The notes under the pieces were generated by a model. It saw nothing but the letters and a program-made list of their open reading frames with translations. It was not told the origin of the DNA and made no database searches. From Oscillospiraceae bacterium (GTDB taxonomy: Bacteria > Bacillota > Clostridia > Oscillospirales > Oscillospiraceae): a stretch of DNA of 48,761 nucleotides. The translations under genes and the position numbers were made by a program. Location of the stretch: the NCBI GenBank assembly GCA_022800525.1, contig JAAWQM010000017.1, positions 1 through 48,761 of the forward strand, given 5' to 3'. Positions 34,542 through 42,125 of the stretch are shown in pieces (position 1 is the stretch's first letter; every line of letters starts with the position of its first letter).

Positions 34542-34570
34542 AGTATACCACGTTTTTCCGGGAATTACAA
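34542..34570 (-). promoter_or_regulatory. polA promoter
   Basis: On the minus strand TTGTAA (34565-34570) and TATACT (34542-34547) are 17 bases apart. Confidence 0.65.
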
Positions 34571-34589
34571 CCAGAAACTTGCCGGAGCC

Positions 34590-34706
34590 AGGGAAATCAA
34601 TTTTCGGAAACGGGCCCGACTTTGCAGGGTGCAACAACCCCGGCGCGCCACTGCTTGGCCGTTTCTGCGGGCGTCGCGCCCTGCGAACCACAGAATGGAT
34701 TTCCGT
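34590..34706. repeat. Nearly complete copy of the palindromic element
   Basis: It begins GGGAAATCAATTTTCGG and ends ACAGAATGGATTTCCGTG, an imperfect version of the 16-bp terminal repeats at 28630. The interior (TTTGCAGGGTGCAACAACCC ... GTCGCGCCCTGCGAACC) is a different palindrome, shared with 27361-27462. No clear target duplication is seen. Confidence 0.65.
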
Positions 34707-34718
34707 GTACCAAAGCCG

Positions 34719-35210
34719 TCAATCCGGCAGGACAACGGTTTCGCCCCTCGCCAGGGAGGCGGGCACGTCCACCACCCTCTGGTTCCCGCTTCCCCGCCAG
34801 GGGAGGGCGAGGGACCGCTGCTCCAGAAGGAAGGGCCCGTCCACCAGCACGTCCAGCTCCTCCAGCAGGGCTCTCTGGGCCGGCGTCCCCTGGTCCCGCA
34901 GGTACTCGAAGGTCCAGCCGGAGTAGCACCACACGTTCAGTCCGTTCTCGTGGGCGGTTCTCGCCAGCCGAAGGCAGTCCTCCGGCTGGGCGAAGGGTTC
35001 TCCCCCTGAGAGGGTGAGTCCGTCAGTGAGGGGATTTTTCAGAAGCTCCTTTGCCACTTCCTCCACAGCCATGTCCCTGCCTCCGGCGGGGTCGTGGCTC
35101 TCCTGGTTGTGGCATCCTGGGCAGCAGTGGGGGCATCCCTGGACAAAGCAGGAGAACCGGAAGCCGGGGCCGTCTACGATGGAGTCCTGTACCAGACCGA
35201 AAATTTTCAT
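34719..35210 (-). CDS. nrdG: Anaerobic ribonucleotide reductase activase
   Basis: The 163-residue radical SAM protein has the cluster motif C26-x3-C30-x2-C33 (GCPHCCPGCHN), followed by the glycine-rich DGLTLSGGEPFAQ SAM region. It generates the glycyl radical on NrdD. The start at 35210 follows GAGGATAACGGCA. It lies 76 bases after nrdD and a hairpin separates them. Its usual partner, as encoded here, lacks the target glycine region. Confidence 0.93.
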   Translation of the reverse strand: MKIFGLVQDSIVDGPGFRFSCFVQGCPHCCPGCHNQESHDPAGGRDMAVEEVAKELLKNPLTDGLTLSGGEPFAQPEDCLRLARTAHENGLNVWCYSGWTFEYLRDQGTPAQRALLEELDVLVDGPFLLEQRSLALPWRGSGNQRVVDVPASLARGETVVLPD

Positions 35211-35253
35211 TGCCGTTATCCTCGTTGAATCCTTAAAATGTGTATGGGACAAT

Positions 35254-35282
35254 GCAGGGCGGAGGCATCCCCTCCGCCCTGC
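35254..35282. terminator. Hairpin between nrdD and nrdG
   Basis: GCAGGGCGGAGG (35254-35265) pairs perfectly with CCTCCGCCCTGC (35271-35282) around CATCC, without a T run. It starts 4 bases after the nrdD stop, exactly where coding sequence for the C-terminus would be expected. Confidence 0.6.
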
Positions 35283-35285
35283 TTG

Positions 35286-37538
35286 TCAAATCCTGATCCT
35301 GCGGATTCGCTCAAAGCTCTCCTGACAGGCGCATTCCTTCCGCCCGCAGCCGGGGCACTCGTCGTCGATAATCCCCGTATATCCGCAGCAGGGGTCCCGG
35401 TCCACCGGATGGTTCACGGAGCCGTACCCGATGCCCGCCTCCTTCATGCACCGGATCACCTTCTCAAAGGCGTCCAGATTCTTCAGCGGGTCGCCGTCCA
35501 TCTCCACGTAGCTGATATGTCCCGCGTTGGTCAGCGCGTGATACGGCGCTTCCAGCCTGATCTTTTCAAAGGCGCTGATCGGATAGTACACCGGAACATG
35601 GAAGCTGTTGGTGTAGTAGTCCCGGTCCGTCACGCCTGGGATCTCCCCGAAACGCTTTTTGTCCATGCGGGTGAACCGTCCGGACAGGCCCTCGCCGGGG
35701 GTGGCCAGCAGGGAGAAGTTCAGCCCTGTCTTCTGGCTCTCGGCGTCCATCCTGGCCCGCATCCGGGCGATAATCTCCAGCCCCAGCCGCTGGCTGTGCT
35801 CGCTCTCGCCGTGGTGCCTGCCCGTCAGCGCCACCAGCGTCTCCGCCAGACCGATGAAGCCTACGGACAGGGTGCCGTGCTTGAGCACCTCCCGGACCTC
35901 GTCCGTCCACGCCAGCTTCTCGCTGTCCAGCCATACGCCCTGGCCCATGAGGAAGGGGTAGTTGTAGACGTGCTTGCGCGCCTGGATCTCAAAGCGCTCC
36001 AGCAGCTGCGACACGCACATGTCCATCTTCCGGTCCAGCTCGTCAAAGAAGGACTCCAGATCGCCCTTGGCCTTGATGGCGATGCGGGGGAGGTTGATGG
36101 AGGTGAAGCTCAGGTTGCCCCGCTGGTTGCACTGCTGGCGGGAGGGATCGTAGACGTTGGAGATCACCCGGGTCCGGCAGCCCATGTAGGCGATCTCCGT
36201 CTCAGGCCGCCTGGGATCGTAGTATTGCAGGTTGAACGGCGCGTCAATGAAGGCGAAGTTGGGGAACAGCCGCTTGGCGCTGCACCGGCAGGCCAGCTTG
36301 AAGAGGTCGTAGTTAGGCTCGCCGGGGTTGAAGTTCACGCCCTCCTTCACCCGGAAAATCTGGATTGGGAAGATGGGCGTCTCCCCGTTGCCCAATCCCT
36401 GCTCAGTGGTCAGCAGCAGGTTCCTCATGACCATGCGCCCCTCCGGGGAGGTGTCCATGCCGTAGTTGATGGAGGAGAAGGGGGTCTGCGCGCCCGCGCG
36501 GCTGTGCATGGTGTTCAGGTTGTGGATGAACGCCTCCATGGCCTGGAAGGTGGCCCGGTCGGTCTCCTTCTCCGCGTAGTGGACGGCCATGGCCTGGGCC
36601 TTCCTCATCCGCGCCTCGTCGCCGTACTGCTCCACCAAGAGGGGCAGCTCCGCCGCCATGTACTCCCCGCAGCGCTCCAGCATGGGGGACAGGCCGGTCT
36701 CGCTCTCCAACTTCTCCCGCAGGGCCTTCAGGCCGCTCTCGGGGTCCTCCATGTCGTCGTGCCACAGCATCAGGGCCTTGGCCAGATTCCGGGTATAGTA
36801 GCGGCGGAAGGTCTTTCTCACCCCCTCGGCCATACCGTAGTCAAAATTGACGATGGCCTGTCCGCCGTGCTGGTCGTTCTGGTTGGACTGGATGGCGATG
36901 CAGGCCAGGGCCGCGTAGGAGGCAATGTCGTTGGGCTCCCGCAGGTAGCCGTGGCCGGTGGAGAAGCCGCCCTGGAACAGCTTTTTGATGTCAATCTGGC
37001 AGCAGGTGGTGGTCAGGGTGTAGAAATCCAGATCGTGGATGTGGATGTCGCCCTCCTGGTGGGCCCTGGCGTGCTCCGGCTGGAGAACAAACATCTGATA
37101 GAACTGCTTGGCGCCCTCGCTGCCGTATTTCAGCATGGAGCCCATGGCGGTGTCGCCGTTGATGTTGGCGTTTTCCCTCTTCACGTCTGAGTCCACCGCG
37201 TCGGAGAAGGTGATGTCCTCATAGGTCTTCATCAGCCGGGAGTTCATCTCCCGCACGCGGCTGCGCTCGTTGCGGTAGAGGATGTACGCCTTGGCCGTCT
37301 GGATGTATCCCTTGTCCATAAGGACCTTCTCCACCAGGTCCTGGATGTGCTCCACCTCCGGCGCGGCCGCGCCCTCCACCTCCAGGATGGACAGCACCTC
37401 GTCCGCCAGGGAGGCGGCCACGTCCTCCTGCCCCGGTTTGTAGGTGGCGTCAAAGGCCTTGGCGATTGCACCTGCGATCTTCTCCTTGTCGAAGCGAACC
37501 AGCCGTCCGTCCCGTTTTTTCAGCTTTTCGATCGTCAT
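35286..37538 (-). CDS. nrdD: Anaerobic ribonucleoside-triphosphate reductase lacking C-terminal radical loop
   Basis: The 750-residue protein has an N-terminal ATP-cone (residues about 3-95, VRFDKEKIAGAIAKAFDAT) and the class III reductase barrel (DIHIHDLDFYTLTTTCCQ, YGMDTSPEGRMVMRNLL, GYGSVNHPVDRDPCCGYTG). Near the end are the zinc cysteines (ECPGCGRKECAC). Family members continue RIRRITGYLVG... with the radical glycine; this protein stops at FERIRRIRI. None of the other frames encodes the missing part. As written it cannot hold the glycyl radical unless that region is supplied elsewhere. The start follows GAGGAG at 6 bases. It is controlled by NrdR boxes. Confidence 0.9.
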   Translation of the reverse strand: MTIEKLKKRDGRLVRFDKEKIAGAIAKAFDATYKPGQEDVAASLADEVLSILEVEGAAAPEVEHIQDLVEKVLMDKGYIQTAKAYILYRNERSRVREMNSRLMKTYEDITFSDAVDSDVKRENANINGDTAMGSMLKYGSEGAKQFYQMFVLQPEHARAHQEGDIHIHDLDFYTLTTTCCQIDIKKLFQGGFSTGHGYLREPNDIASYAALACIAIQSNQNDQHGGQAIVNFDYGMAEGVRKTFRRYYTRNLAKALMLWHDDMEDPESGLKALREKLESETGLSPMLERCGEYMAAELPLLVEQYGDEARMRKAQAMAVHYAEKETDRATFQAMEAFIHNLNTMHSRAGAQTPFSSINYGMDTSPEGRMVMRNLLLTTEQGLGNGETPIFPIQIFRVKEGVNFNPGEPNYDLFKLACRCSAKRLFPNFAFIDAPFNLQYYDPRRPETEIAYMGCRTRVISNVYDPSRQQCNQRGNLSFTSINLPRIAIKAKGDLESFFDELDRKMDMCVSQLLERFEIQARKHVYNYPFLMGQGVWLDSEKLAWTDEVREVLKHGTLSVGFIGLAETLVALTGRHHGESEHSQRLGLEIIARMRARMDAESQKTGLNFSLLATPGEGLSGRFTRMDKKRFGEIPGVTDRDYYTNSFHVPVYYPISAFEKIRLEAPYHALTNAGHISYVEMDGDPLKNLDAFEKVIRCMKEAGIGYGSVNHPVDRDPCCGYTGIIDDECPGCGRKECACQESFERIRRIRI

Positions 37539-37630
37539 TTCGTTCTCCTCAATGTTGATGTGGGTCACCTTGCATGACCATAAGACAGCCCGGCGGCAGG
37601 GAGGGGATATCCAGGCCCCTGCGCATCCGA

Positions 37631-37679
37631 GCACAAGATATAGGGTAGGGTGTCACAAAAAGAACAATACATATAGTAC
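37631..37679 (-). promoter_or_regulatory. Tandem NrdR boxes
   Basis: Two 16-mers, GCACAAGATATAGGGT (37631-37646) and ACAATACATATAGTAC (37664-37679), match the NrdR consensus ACACWATATATWGTGT at about 13 and 12 positions. Their centres are 33 bases apart, the three-turn spacing typical of NrdR operators. The second overlaps the -10. Confidence 0.7.
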
Positions 37680-37701
37680 AACCACAAGCCAAGACTGTCA
37701 A
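37673..37701 (-). promoter_or_regulatory. nrdD-nrdG promoter
   Basis: On the minus strand TTGACA (37696-37701) and TACTAT (37673-37678) are 17 bases apart. Confidence 0.65.
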
Positions 37702-37760
37702 GGGGCAAAACCTTCATTTCACAAAATTTTACATTCGCCCGCCGCTGGCGGACAAGGAAG

Positions 37761-37792
37761 GCCGCCGGCCTGCGGTGGCGCGGACCGGCGGC
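37761..37792 (-). terminator. Possible terminator after the uracil permease gene
   Basis: GCCGCCGG (37761-37768) pairs with CCGGCGGC (37785-37792). On the minus strand the following bases are CTTCCTTGT, a weak T-rich tail. Confidence 0.4.
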
Positions 37793-37809
37793 ATGAAATT
37801 TCCAGAAAA

Positions 37810-39168
37810 TTACTGATGAATGCCTCTGTGCTGATCGCCGGAGGGGTTGGAGCCGAACTCGTAGTCGTTGCCGGGAAGGATGGCGTTGAGGAGAATCCCG
37901 GCGATGGCGGCGATGGCAAGGGCGGTCAGGGTGATGGAGATCCCGCCGACATGGAAGGTCAGGCCGCCGGAGAAGCCTAGGCCGCACACCAGGATGACGG
38001 CGGCGATGATGAGGTTCCGGGAGTTGGTGAAGTCCACCTGGTTCTCCACGATGTTGCGCACGCCGATGGCGGAGATCATGCCATAGAGCATGAAGCTGAT
38101 GCCGCCCACAATGGCGGTGGGCATGGAGCCGATGACCTCGCTCATCTTGGGGATGAAGCCCAGGACCACGGCGTAGATGGCTGCCAGCCGGATGACCTTG
38201 GGGTCAAAGACCCGGGAGAGGACCAGCACGCCGGTGTTCTCGCCGTAGGTGGTGTTGGCGGGCCCGCCGAAGAGGGCGGAGAGGGTGGTGGCCAGCCCGT
38301 CGCCGACAAGAGTGCGGTGCAGGCCGGGGTCTTCGATAAAGTTCTCGCCTACAGTGGCGGAGATGGCGGACATGTCGCCGATGTGCTCCATCATGGCGGC
38401 GATGGCGATGGGCGCCATGACCAGGATGGCGGAGAGATCGAACTTTGCGATCTGGAAGGGGGGCAGGCCGATCCAGCCGGCCTGGGACACGGCGGCGAAG
38501 TCCAGGATGGCGGAGCCGTCGGCGTTGACCATGCCGCAGGCGTTCATGACCACGGCGGCGGCGTAGGAGATGACCACGCCCAGCAGGATGGGGATGATCT
38601 TCAGCATCCCCTTGCCCCAGATGTTGAAGATGATGATGACCGCCAGGGCGATGAGGGCCAGGGGCCAGCACTGGGAGGCGTTGGACACTGCCGAGGGGGC
38701 CAGGTTCAGGCCAATGCAGATGATGATGGGCCCGGTGACCACCGGGGGCAGGAAGCGCATGACCTTCCTCACGCCCACCGCCTTCACCAGCAGGGCCAGG
38801 ATCAGGTACAGCAGCCCCGCCGCCACGATGCCGCCGCAGGCATAGGCCAGCTTGTCCGCCGGGGACATGGAGGCGTAGATGCCCTGGTCCATCTTGCTCA
38901 TGGTCTCGAAGCCGCCCAGGAAGGCGAAGGAGGAGCCCAGGAACGCGGGGACTTTCAGCTTGGAGCACAGGTGGAAGAAGAGGGTACCGGCGCCGGCGAA
39001 GAACAGGGTGGTCTGGATGCTCAGGGGCAGGCCGTAGGCGCGGCTGACGATGATGGGCACCAGGATGGTGGCGCCGAACATGGCAAACATGTGCTGGATG
39101 CCCAGGACAAGCATCTTGGGTATGCCGAGCTGCCGCGCGTCTCGAATGGGTTCTGCGTTGTGTTTCAT
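37810..39168 (-). CDS. Uracil/xanthine permease (NCS2 family)
   Basis: The 452-residue protein has about 14 membrane segments and NCS2 motifs: MLVLGIQHMFAMFGATILVP at the start, MEHIGDMSAISATVGENF (the substrate-site glutamate helix) and GGPANTTYGENTGVL. UraA-like uracil symport is most likely; xanthine cannot be excluded. The start at 39168 follows GGGAG at 8 bases. A leader peptide and a terminator precede it, suggesting attenuation. Confidence 0.92.
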   Translation of the reverse strand: MKHNAEPIRDARQLGIPKMLVLGIQHMFAMFGATILVPIIVSRAYGLPLSIQTTLFFAGAGTLFFHLCSKLKVPAFLGSSFAFLGGFETMSKMDQGIYASMSPADKLAYACGGIVAAGLLYLILALLVKAVGVRKVMRFLPPVVTGPIIICIGLNLAPSAVSNASQCWPLALIALAVIIIFNIWGKGMLKIIPILLGVVISYAAAVVMNACGMVNADGSAILDFAAVSQAGWIGLPPFQIAKFDLSAILVMAPIAIAAMMEHIGDMSAISATVGENFIEDPGLHRTLVGDGLATTLSALFGGPANTTYGENTGVLVLSRVFDPKVIRLAAIYAVVLGFIPKMSEVIGSMPTAIVGGISFMLYGMISAIGVRNIVENQVDFTNSRNLIIAAVILVCGLGFSGGLTFHVGGISITLTALAIAAIAGILLNAILPGNDYEFGSNPSGDQHRGIHQ

Positions 39169-39207
39169 TTGATTTTCTCCCTTCATGTGTTGCGCCCGGA
39201 AAGGGGC

Positions 39208-39237
39208 AAAAAAAGAGACGATCACGACGTGACCGCC
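39208..39237 (-). terminator. Leader terminator (attenuator) before the permease
   Basis: On the minus strand a 9-bp stem (39229-39237 with 39217-39225, two G-U pairs) has a 3-base loop and is followed by CTC and seven T residues. It lies 40 bases before the permease start and downstream of its promoter, so full transcription needs readthrough. Confidence 0.78.
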
Positions 39238-39320
39238 AGGTAAAAATGAAAAGAAAAAACGGAGGCAATGCGGACGGAGGAGGTCATATTGAAGAAAAAC
39301 CGGCCGTACAGCATCTCCAT
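39222..39320 (-). CDS. Phe-rich 32-residue leader peptide
   Basis: ATG behind GGAAAGGAG at 3 bases (or the second ATG 6 bases later, at 9 bases) opens a 32-codon frame with GRFFFNMTSS and VFSFHFYLAV. It ends in TGA inside the 3' arm of the leader terminator. The strong ribosome site, its place between promoter and terminator, and the overlap suggest a real regulatory peptide. A ribosome reaching the stop would cover the stem and allow readthrough. I do not know a named family. Confidence 0.6.
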   Translation of the reverse strand: MEMLYGRFFFNMTSSVRIASVFSFHFYLAVTS

Positions 39321-39348
39321 AAGCTCCTTTCCATTTATATTGTGTGCT

Positions 39349-39377
39349 ATCATATCAGAAAACTTTTCCCGGCGCAA
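39349..39377 (-). promoter_or_regulatory. Promoter of the uracil permease leader
   Basis: On the minus strand TTGCGC (39372-39377) and TATGAT (39349-39354) are 17 bases apart, about 29 bases before the leader peptide. Confidence 0.55.
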
Positions 39378-39503
39378 GAGGGAAGCGGAAGAAAACGGCA
39401 TTTCTACTAAATCGACAAATTTTGGTAGAAAAAGTAACGAATTTCCGTCACAGCTTTGCAGGGACACGCAATATGCGTCCCCCCAGGTCTGAATCCAGCC
39501 GCA

Positions 39504-39541
39504 GGCAAAAAGCAAGGGCCGCCGGGTGACCGGCGGCCCTT
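39504..39541 (-). terminator. Terminator of the G5/3D gene
   Basis: AAGGGCCGCCGG (39514-39525) pairs perfectly with CCGGCGGCCCTT (39530-39541). On the minus strand GCTTTTT follows. Confidence 0.88.
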
Positions 39542-39573
39542 GGCATCATGTCGCAGCAACAATTGCCAGTAAA

Positions 39574-40575
39574 TCAGTCCAGAATATATACCGTACACTC
39601 CCGCACGCCGAACTGGATGCATTCGCGGTTGGTGTCCATATACAGGTCGATGACGTTGCCTCGCACGCCGGTGTCCTCCGCCACGGCGAAGCCGTAAACG
39701 TAAGCGCCGTCGTTGGAGACCACATACACCTTGGTACCCAGGGGCAACACACTCTTATCCACAGCCACCACGCCCACCTGCACGGCGGTGCCGGAGGCGG
39801 TGCGGGAGCCCACGCTGCCGCCCGTGGTGTAGGCGGTGCCCTTCATGGTGCGGGTCTCGCTGAAGGTGAGGATCTGCCCGTTTTCCAGGGTGATGATGCC
39901 GGAGCCGTCCGCCTCGACGGTGATGGAAGCCACCGGGTCACCGTTGTTGGCGAAGTTTTCCCTGGTGCCCCGCTCGATGATTGTGGGGACCGCTTCTGTG
40001 TCCACCACGTCGATGAGCTGGCGGGCGGTCTGCTGGCCGTCCTGGTAGATGACCTCATAGACCTCGGTGTACTCGCCGTCGTGACCCTCCTGGACCACCG
40101 TTTCCTGCCAGGATGGTTTTTTGCTGTTGGTTCTGTAAATGGTCTCGTGCCCAATGGCTGAGGAAATATGCTCATAAAAGACAAATTCAGAATCAACATG
40201 AATCTCCAATGCGCCGTCCAGGTGAGCCACGGACGTCATCTCCAGGGGGCTGGGCTCGATCCCCAGGCGCTCCAGGAGCTGGTTGACGGTTTCATTGAGG
40301 GCGGTGACGGAGAAGGTCTCGTCCTGATGGCGGACGGTGACCTGGGTTCCGGCGGTCAGATCCAGCTCATCCCCGTTGGCGCAGGAGACCAGACTGGAGG
40401 AGCCGTCGGTGAGGAAGACGTCTCCCTCCGCCCCGTCCGCGCGGAAGAGGGCGCTGGCGGTGTCCTGACTGGAGAGGAGAAGAAGGGATGCGAGGAGAAG
40501 GAAGAGGGTGGGTACAGCTGCGACAGCGATCAGCCGCTTCTTGCCGGAGACGGCTTTCTTGCTTCTTTCAAACAT
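39574..40575 (-). CDS. G5 and 3D domain cell-wall protein (YabE-like)
   Basis: The 333-residue protein has an N-terminal membrane anchor or signal (about residues 14-37) and a ubiquitin-like/DUF348 segment (about 60-115, VTALNETVNQLLERLGI). A G5 domain (about 145-220, with TVVQEGHDGEYTEVYEVIY) and a C-terminal 3D domain follow. The 3D domain holds GTAYTTGG, GVVAVDKSVLPLGTKVYV and the aspartates in AEDTGVRGNVIDLYMDT. 3D domains are MltA-like lytic transglycosylase folds used in wall remodelling, germination or resuscitation. GGAGG precedes the ATG by 10 bases. Several TGTAAC motifs surround the promoter. Confidence 0.9.
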   Translation of the reverse strand: MFERSKKAVSGKKRLIAVAAVPTLFLLLASLLLLSSQDTASALFRADGAEGDVFLTDGSSSLVSCANGDELDLTAGTQVTVRHQDETFSVTALNETVNQLLERLGIEPSPLEMTSVAHLDGALEIHVDSEFVFYEHISSAIGHETIYRTNSKKPSWQETVVQEGHDGEYTEVYEVIYQDGQQTARQLIDVVDTEAVPTIIERGTRENFANNGDPVASITVEADGSGIITLENGQILTFSETRTMKGTAYTTGGSVGSRTASGTAVQVGVVAVDKSVLPLGTKVYVVSNDGAYVYGFAVAEDTGVRGNVIDLYMDTNRECIQFGVRECTVYILD

Positions 40576-40763
40576 GATACTTGAACCTCCGTGGTTTTCA
40601 AAAAAGGGCAAAGCATAGAATCCCTGGCATGATCCATGCCGGCCGGCGCGAAGGGGCTGCGCGGCGCGCCGGTCCTGCCGGTGCTTGAGGGGGGATGGAA
40701 AAGATTTCCCCGCCCCGAGGAGTATCTGCAACGAATTGTAACTTTTGTAACTTTTTTGAAAAC
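40576..40763 (-). other. Long structured leader of the G5/3D gene
   Basis: About 188 bases lie between the promoter and the start codon, with GC-rich palindromes (CCGGCGCG/CGCGCCGG and GCATGGATCATGC). Some pieces, such as GGGGCGGGGAAA and CAGGGATTCT, recall c-di-AMP riboswitches, but the conserved core is not complete. Confidence 0.35.
40737..40751 (+). repeat. TGTAAC direct repeats, cluster 1
   Basis: Two copies of TGTAAC (40737-40742 and 40746-40751) with a 9-base period, just downstream of the expected transcription start of the G5/3D gene. Related to cluster 2. Confidence 0.6.
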
Positions 40764-40770
40764 TTCGTGT

Positions 40771-40799
40771 AGTATAGCGGAAAAACACTGATTTGTCAA
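40771..40799 (-). promoter_or_regulatory. G5/3D gene promoter
   Basis: On the minus strand TTGACA (40794-40799) and TATACT (40771-40776) are 17 bases apart, a near-consensus sigma-A promoter. Confidence 0.82.
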
Positions 40800-40892
40800 G
40801 TCTTTCTCGAAAATAAATCCGCGCGTCGGTTGACATAAAAGTGGGAAGCCTGCATTTTTGCGCGGAAAATCCTGGGGAAATGACGAGAAAAG

Positions 40893-40919
40893 GTTACAGA
40901 ATGGGTTACAAAGGTTACA
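40893..40919 (-). repeat. TGTAAC direct repeats, cluster 2
   Basis: Three copies read GTTACA on the plus strand (40893, 40905 and 40914), spaced 12 and 9 bases, about 100 bases upstream of the G5/3D promoter. WalR boxes are TGTWAH repeats, but with an 11-base period. Confidence 0.6.
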
Positions 40920-40948
40920 AAAAAGCCGCGCCAGTTGGCGCGGCTTTT
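40919..40948 (-). terminator. Terminator of cwlJ-gerQ
   Basis: AAAAGCCGCGCC (40921-40932) pairs perfectly with GGCGCGGCTTTT (40937-40948) around AGTT, with six T residues on the minus strand. Confidence 0.9.
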
Positions 40949-40964
40949 CCATGCCGGATAGCGG

Positions 40965-41546
40965 TCAGACCCCCTGCCAGCTCTGCGACGCCGCGCAGTA
41001 GGGGATGCCCTTCACGTTGTGGAATTGGACGAATTTCAGAGAGTACAGGTCGCCGGAGATGTACCGCTCGTAGTCGGGCTGGTAGATGACGACGTAGTCG
41101 CTGCCCACGCTGTGGAGGATACCCTGCCACGTAACGGGCTGATTGGGACCCACCTGGAAGGTGGCGACCACAAAATACCCCGTATTCCGGTCCAGCAGGC
41201 TGCGCAGGGATGCCTGATAGGCGATTTCGCTGTCGGCGGGCATGTGGGTGTTGGCCATGTCCACAGGGTTCTTCATCCGCTGGCTCTGGGCGGCGGCGCT
41301 GGAGATGCCCCCCAGACGGTCCCCACCGTTCATCCCCTGGATGGGGGCGGAGACCGTGCAGTCTATGACAGCTTCCCCGGGGCTGAGGACCGCGCCGGCG
41401 TTGATCTCCGCAGAGGCGTTCTGGAGCTGGCCAGGGGTTCCGTAGACCCAGGTGTCGTTGTCGGGCGCTGGGGTCTGGGGCATGTAGTAGCCCGTCTCAT
41501 CCGGTGCGGCGGCGCGGTGCATGGTCTGGTCGTTCATTTGCTGCAT
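40965..41546 (-). CDS. gerQ: GerQ-like spore coat protein
   Basis: The 193-residue protein has a Gln/Asn/Pro-rich N-terminus and a C-terminal GerQ-type domain from about residue 115: RSLLDRNTGYFVVATFQVG, TWQGILHSVGSDYVVIYQP and YSLKFVQFHNVKG. In Bacillus GerQ is needed for CwlJ localisation and function in the spore coat, and here the cwlJ homologue lies immediately upstream. I chose the ATG at 41546 (AAAGGAG at 9 bases); the ATG two codons earlier is only 3 bases from it. The N-terminal half is longer than in Bacillus. Confidence 0.78.
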   Translation of the reverse strand: MQQMNDQTMHRAAAPDETGYYMPQTPAPDNDTWVYGTPGQLQNASAEINAGAVLSPGEAVIDCTVSAPIQGMNGGDRLGGISSAAAQSQRMKNPVDMANTHMPADSEIAYQASLRSLLDRNTGYFVVATFQVGPNQPVTWQGILHSVGSDYVVIYQPDYERYISGDLYSLKFVQFHNVKGIPYCAASQSWQGV

Positions 41547-41573
41547 GTTCATCGACTCCTTTATGTAGGGTGG

Positions 41574-42014
41574 TTATGTGTCGTAGTAAGCGTTGGTTGG
41601 ATTATAAAAACAATGGTCTCCGATACGTGTCTGCCAATACCCCACGGTAGTGGGGAAGTAGTTGCGGCATTTGGGGCTGAAGGGATTGTAGAACCACAGA
41701 GACTCCGCCACGTCCGGCAGGCGGTTGCCCGCGATAGCCCAGTCGGCGATTTCGTAGTGGATCGCCTCCGGGCGCATGTTGTAGATATTCTGAGGATTGT
41801 ACGCGCCGCCTTCGGTTTCGCTGGCGCATACGAACTGGTAGGGCTGGAAGATGATGTTGCGGATGCTGCCCTGGCCCACGCGGGCGTACTCGCCGCCTGT
41901 GGCGTGGACGCGGTTCATGACGACCCCGGCTACCGCTTTCATCCCGTCTGTGCCCTCGCCGCCGGCCTCGCACTCTATAAGCCGGGCCAGCAGCTCTCGG
42001 TCGGAATAAGCCAT
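41574..42014 (-). CDS. cwlJ: Spore cortex-lytic cell wall hydrolase
   Basis: The 146-residue protein is a minimal SleB/CwlJ hydrolase (Hydrolase_2). It has RLIECEAGGEG with the probable catalytic Glu16, GVVMNRV, NIIFQPYQFVC and AESLWFYNPFSP. It lacks a signal peptide and a peptidoglycan-binding domain, like CwlJ, which is made in the mother cell. It degrades cortex muramic-lactam peptidoglycan during germination. AGGAG precedes the ATG by 12 bases. It forms an operon with the gerQ-like gene 27 bases later. Confidence 0.9.
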   Translation of the reverse strand: MAYSDRELLARLIECEAGGEGTDGMKAVAGVVMNRVHATGGEYARVGQGSIRNIIFQPYQFVCASETEGGAYNPQNIYNMRPEAIHYEIADWAIAGNRLPDVAESLWFYNPFSPKCRNYFPTTVGYWQTRIGDHCFYNPTNAYYDT

Positions 42015-42094
42015 CAGTACATCACACTCCTGGTCACGACTATCCTATGCCGGCGGAAGGCCGCTGGTGCGGAGCGCGTTTTGAAAAGTTCCTG

Positions 42095-42125
42095 TTGACT
42101 TTGACACGATGTCGCGCTTTATACT
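42095..42125 (+). promoter_or_regulatory. MerR-type promoter and operator
   Basis: TTGACT (42095-42100) and TATACT (42120-42125) are separated by 19 bases, the overlong spacer of MerR-activated promoters. GACA-CGA-TGTC (42103-42113) is an inverted repeat inside the spacer. An alternative TTGACA at 42101 would leave only 13 bases. Confidence 0.8.

Noticed and set aside
40576-40763. c-di-AMP (ydaO) riboswitch call
   Set aside because: Only scattered pieces of the consensus are present; kept as an unnamed structured leader.
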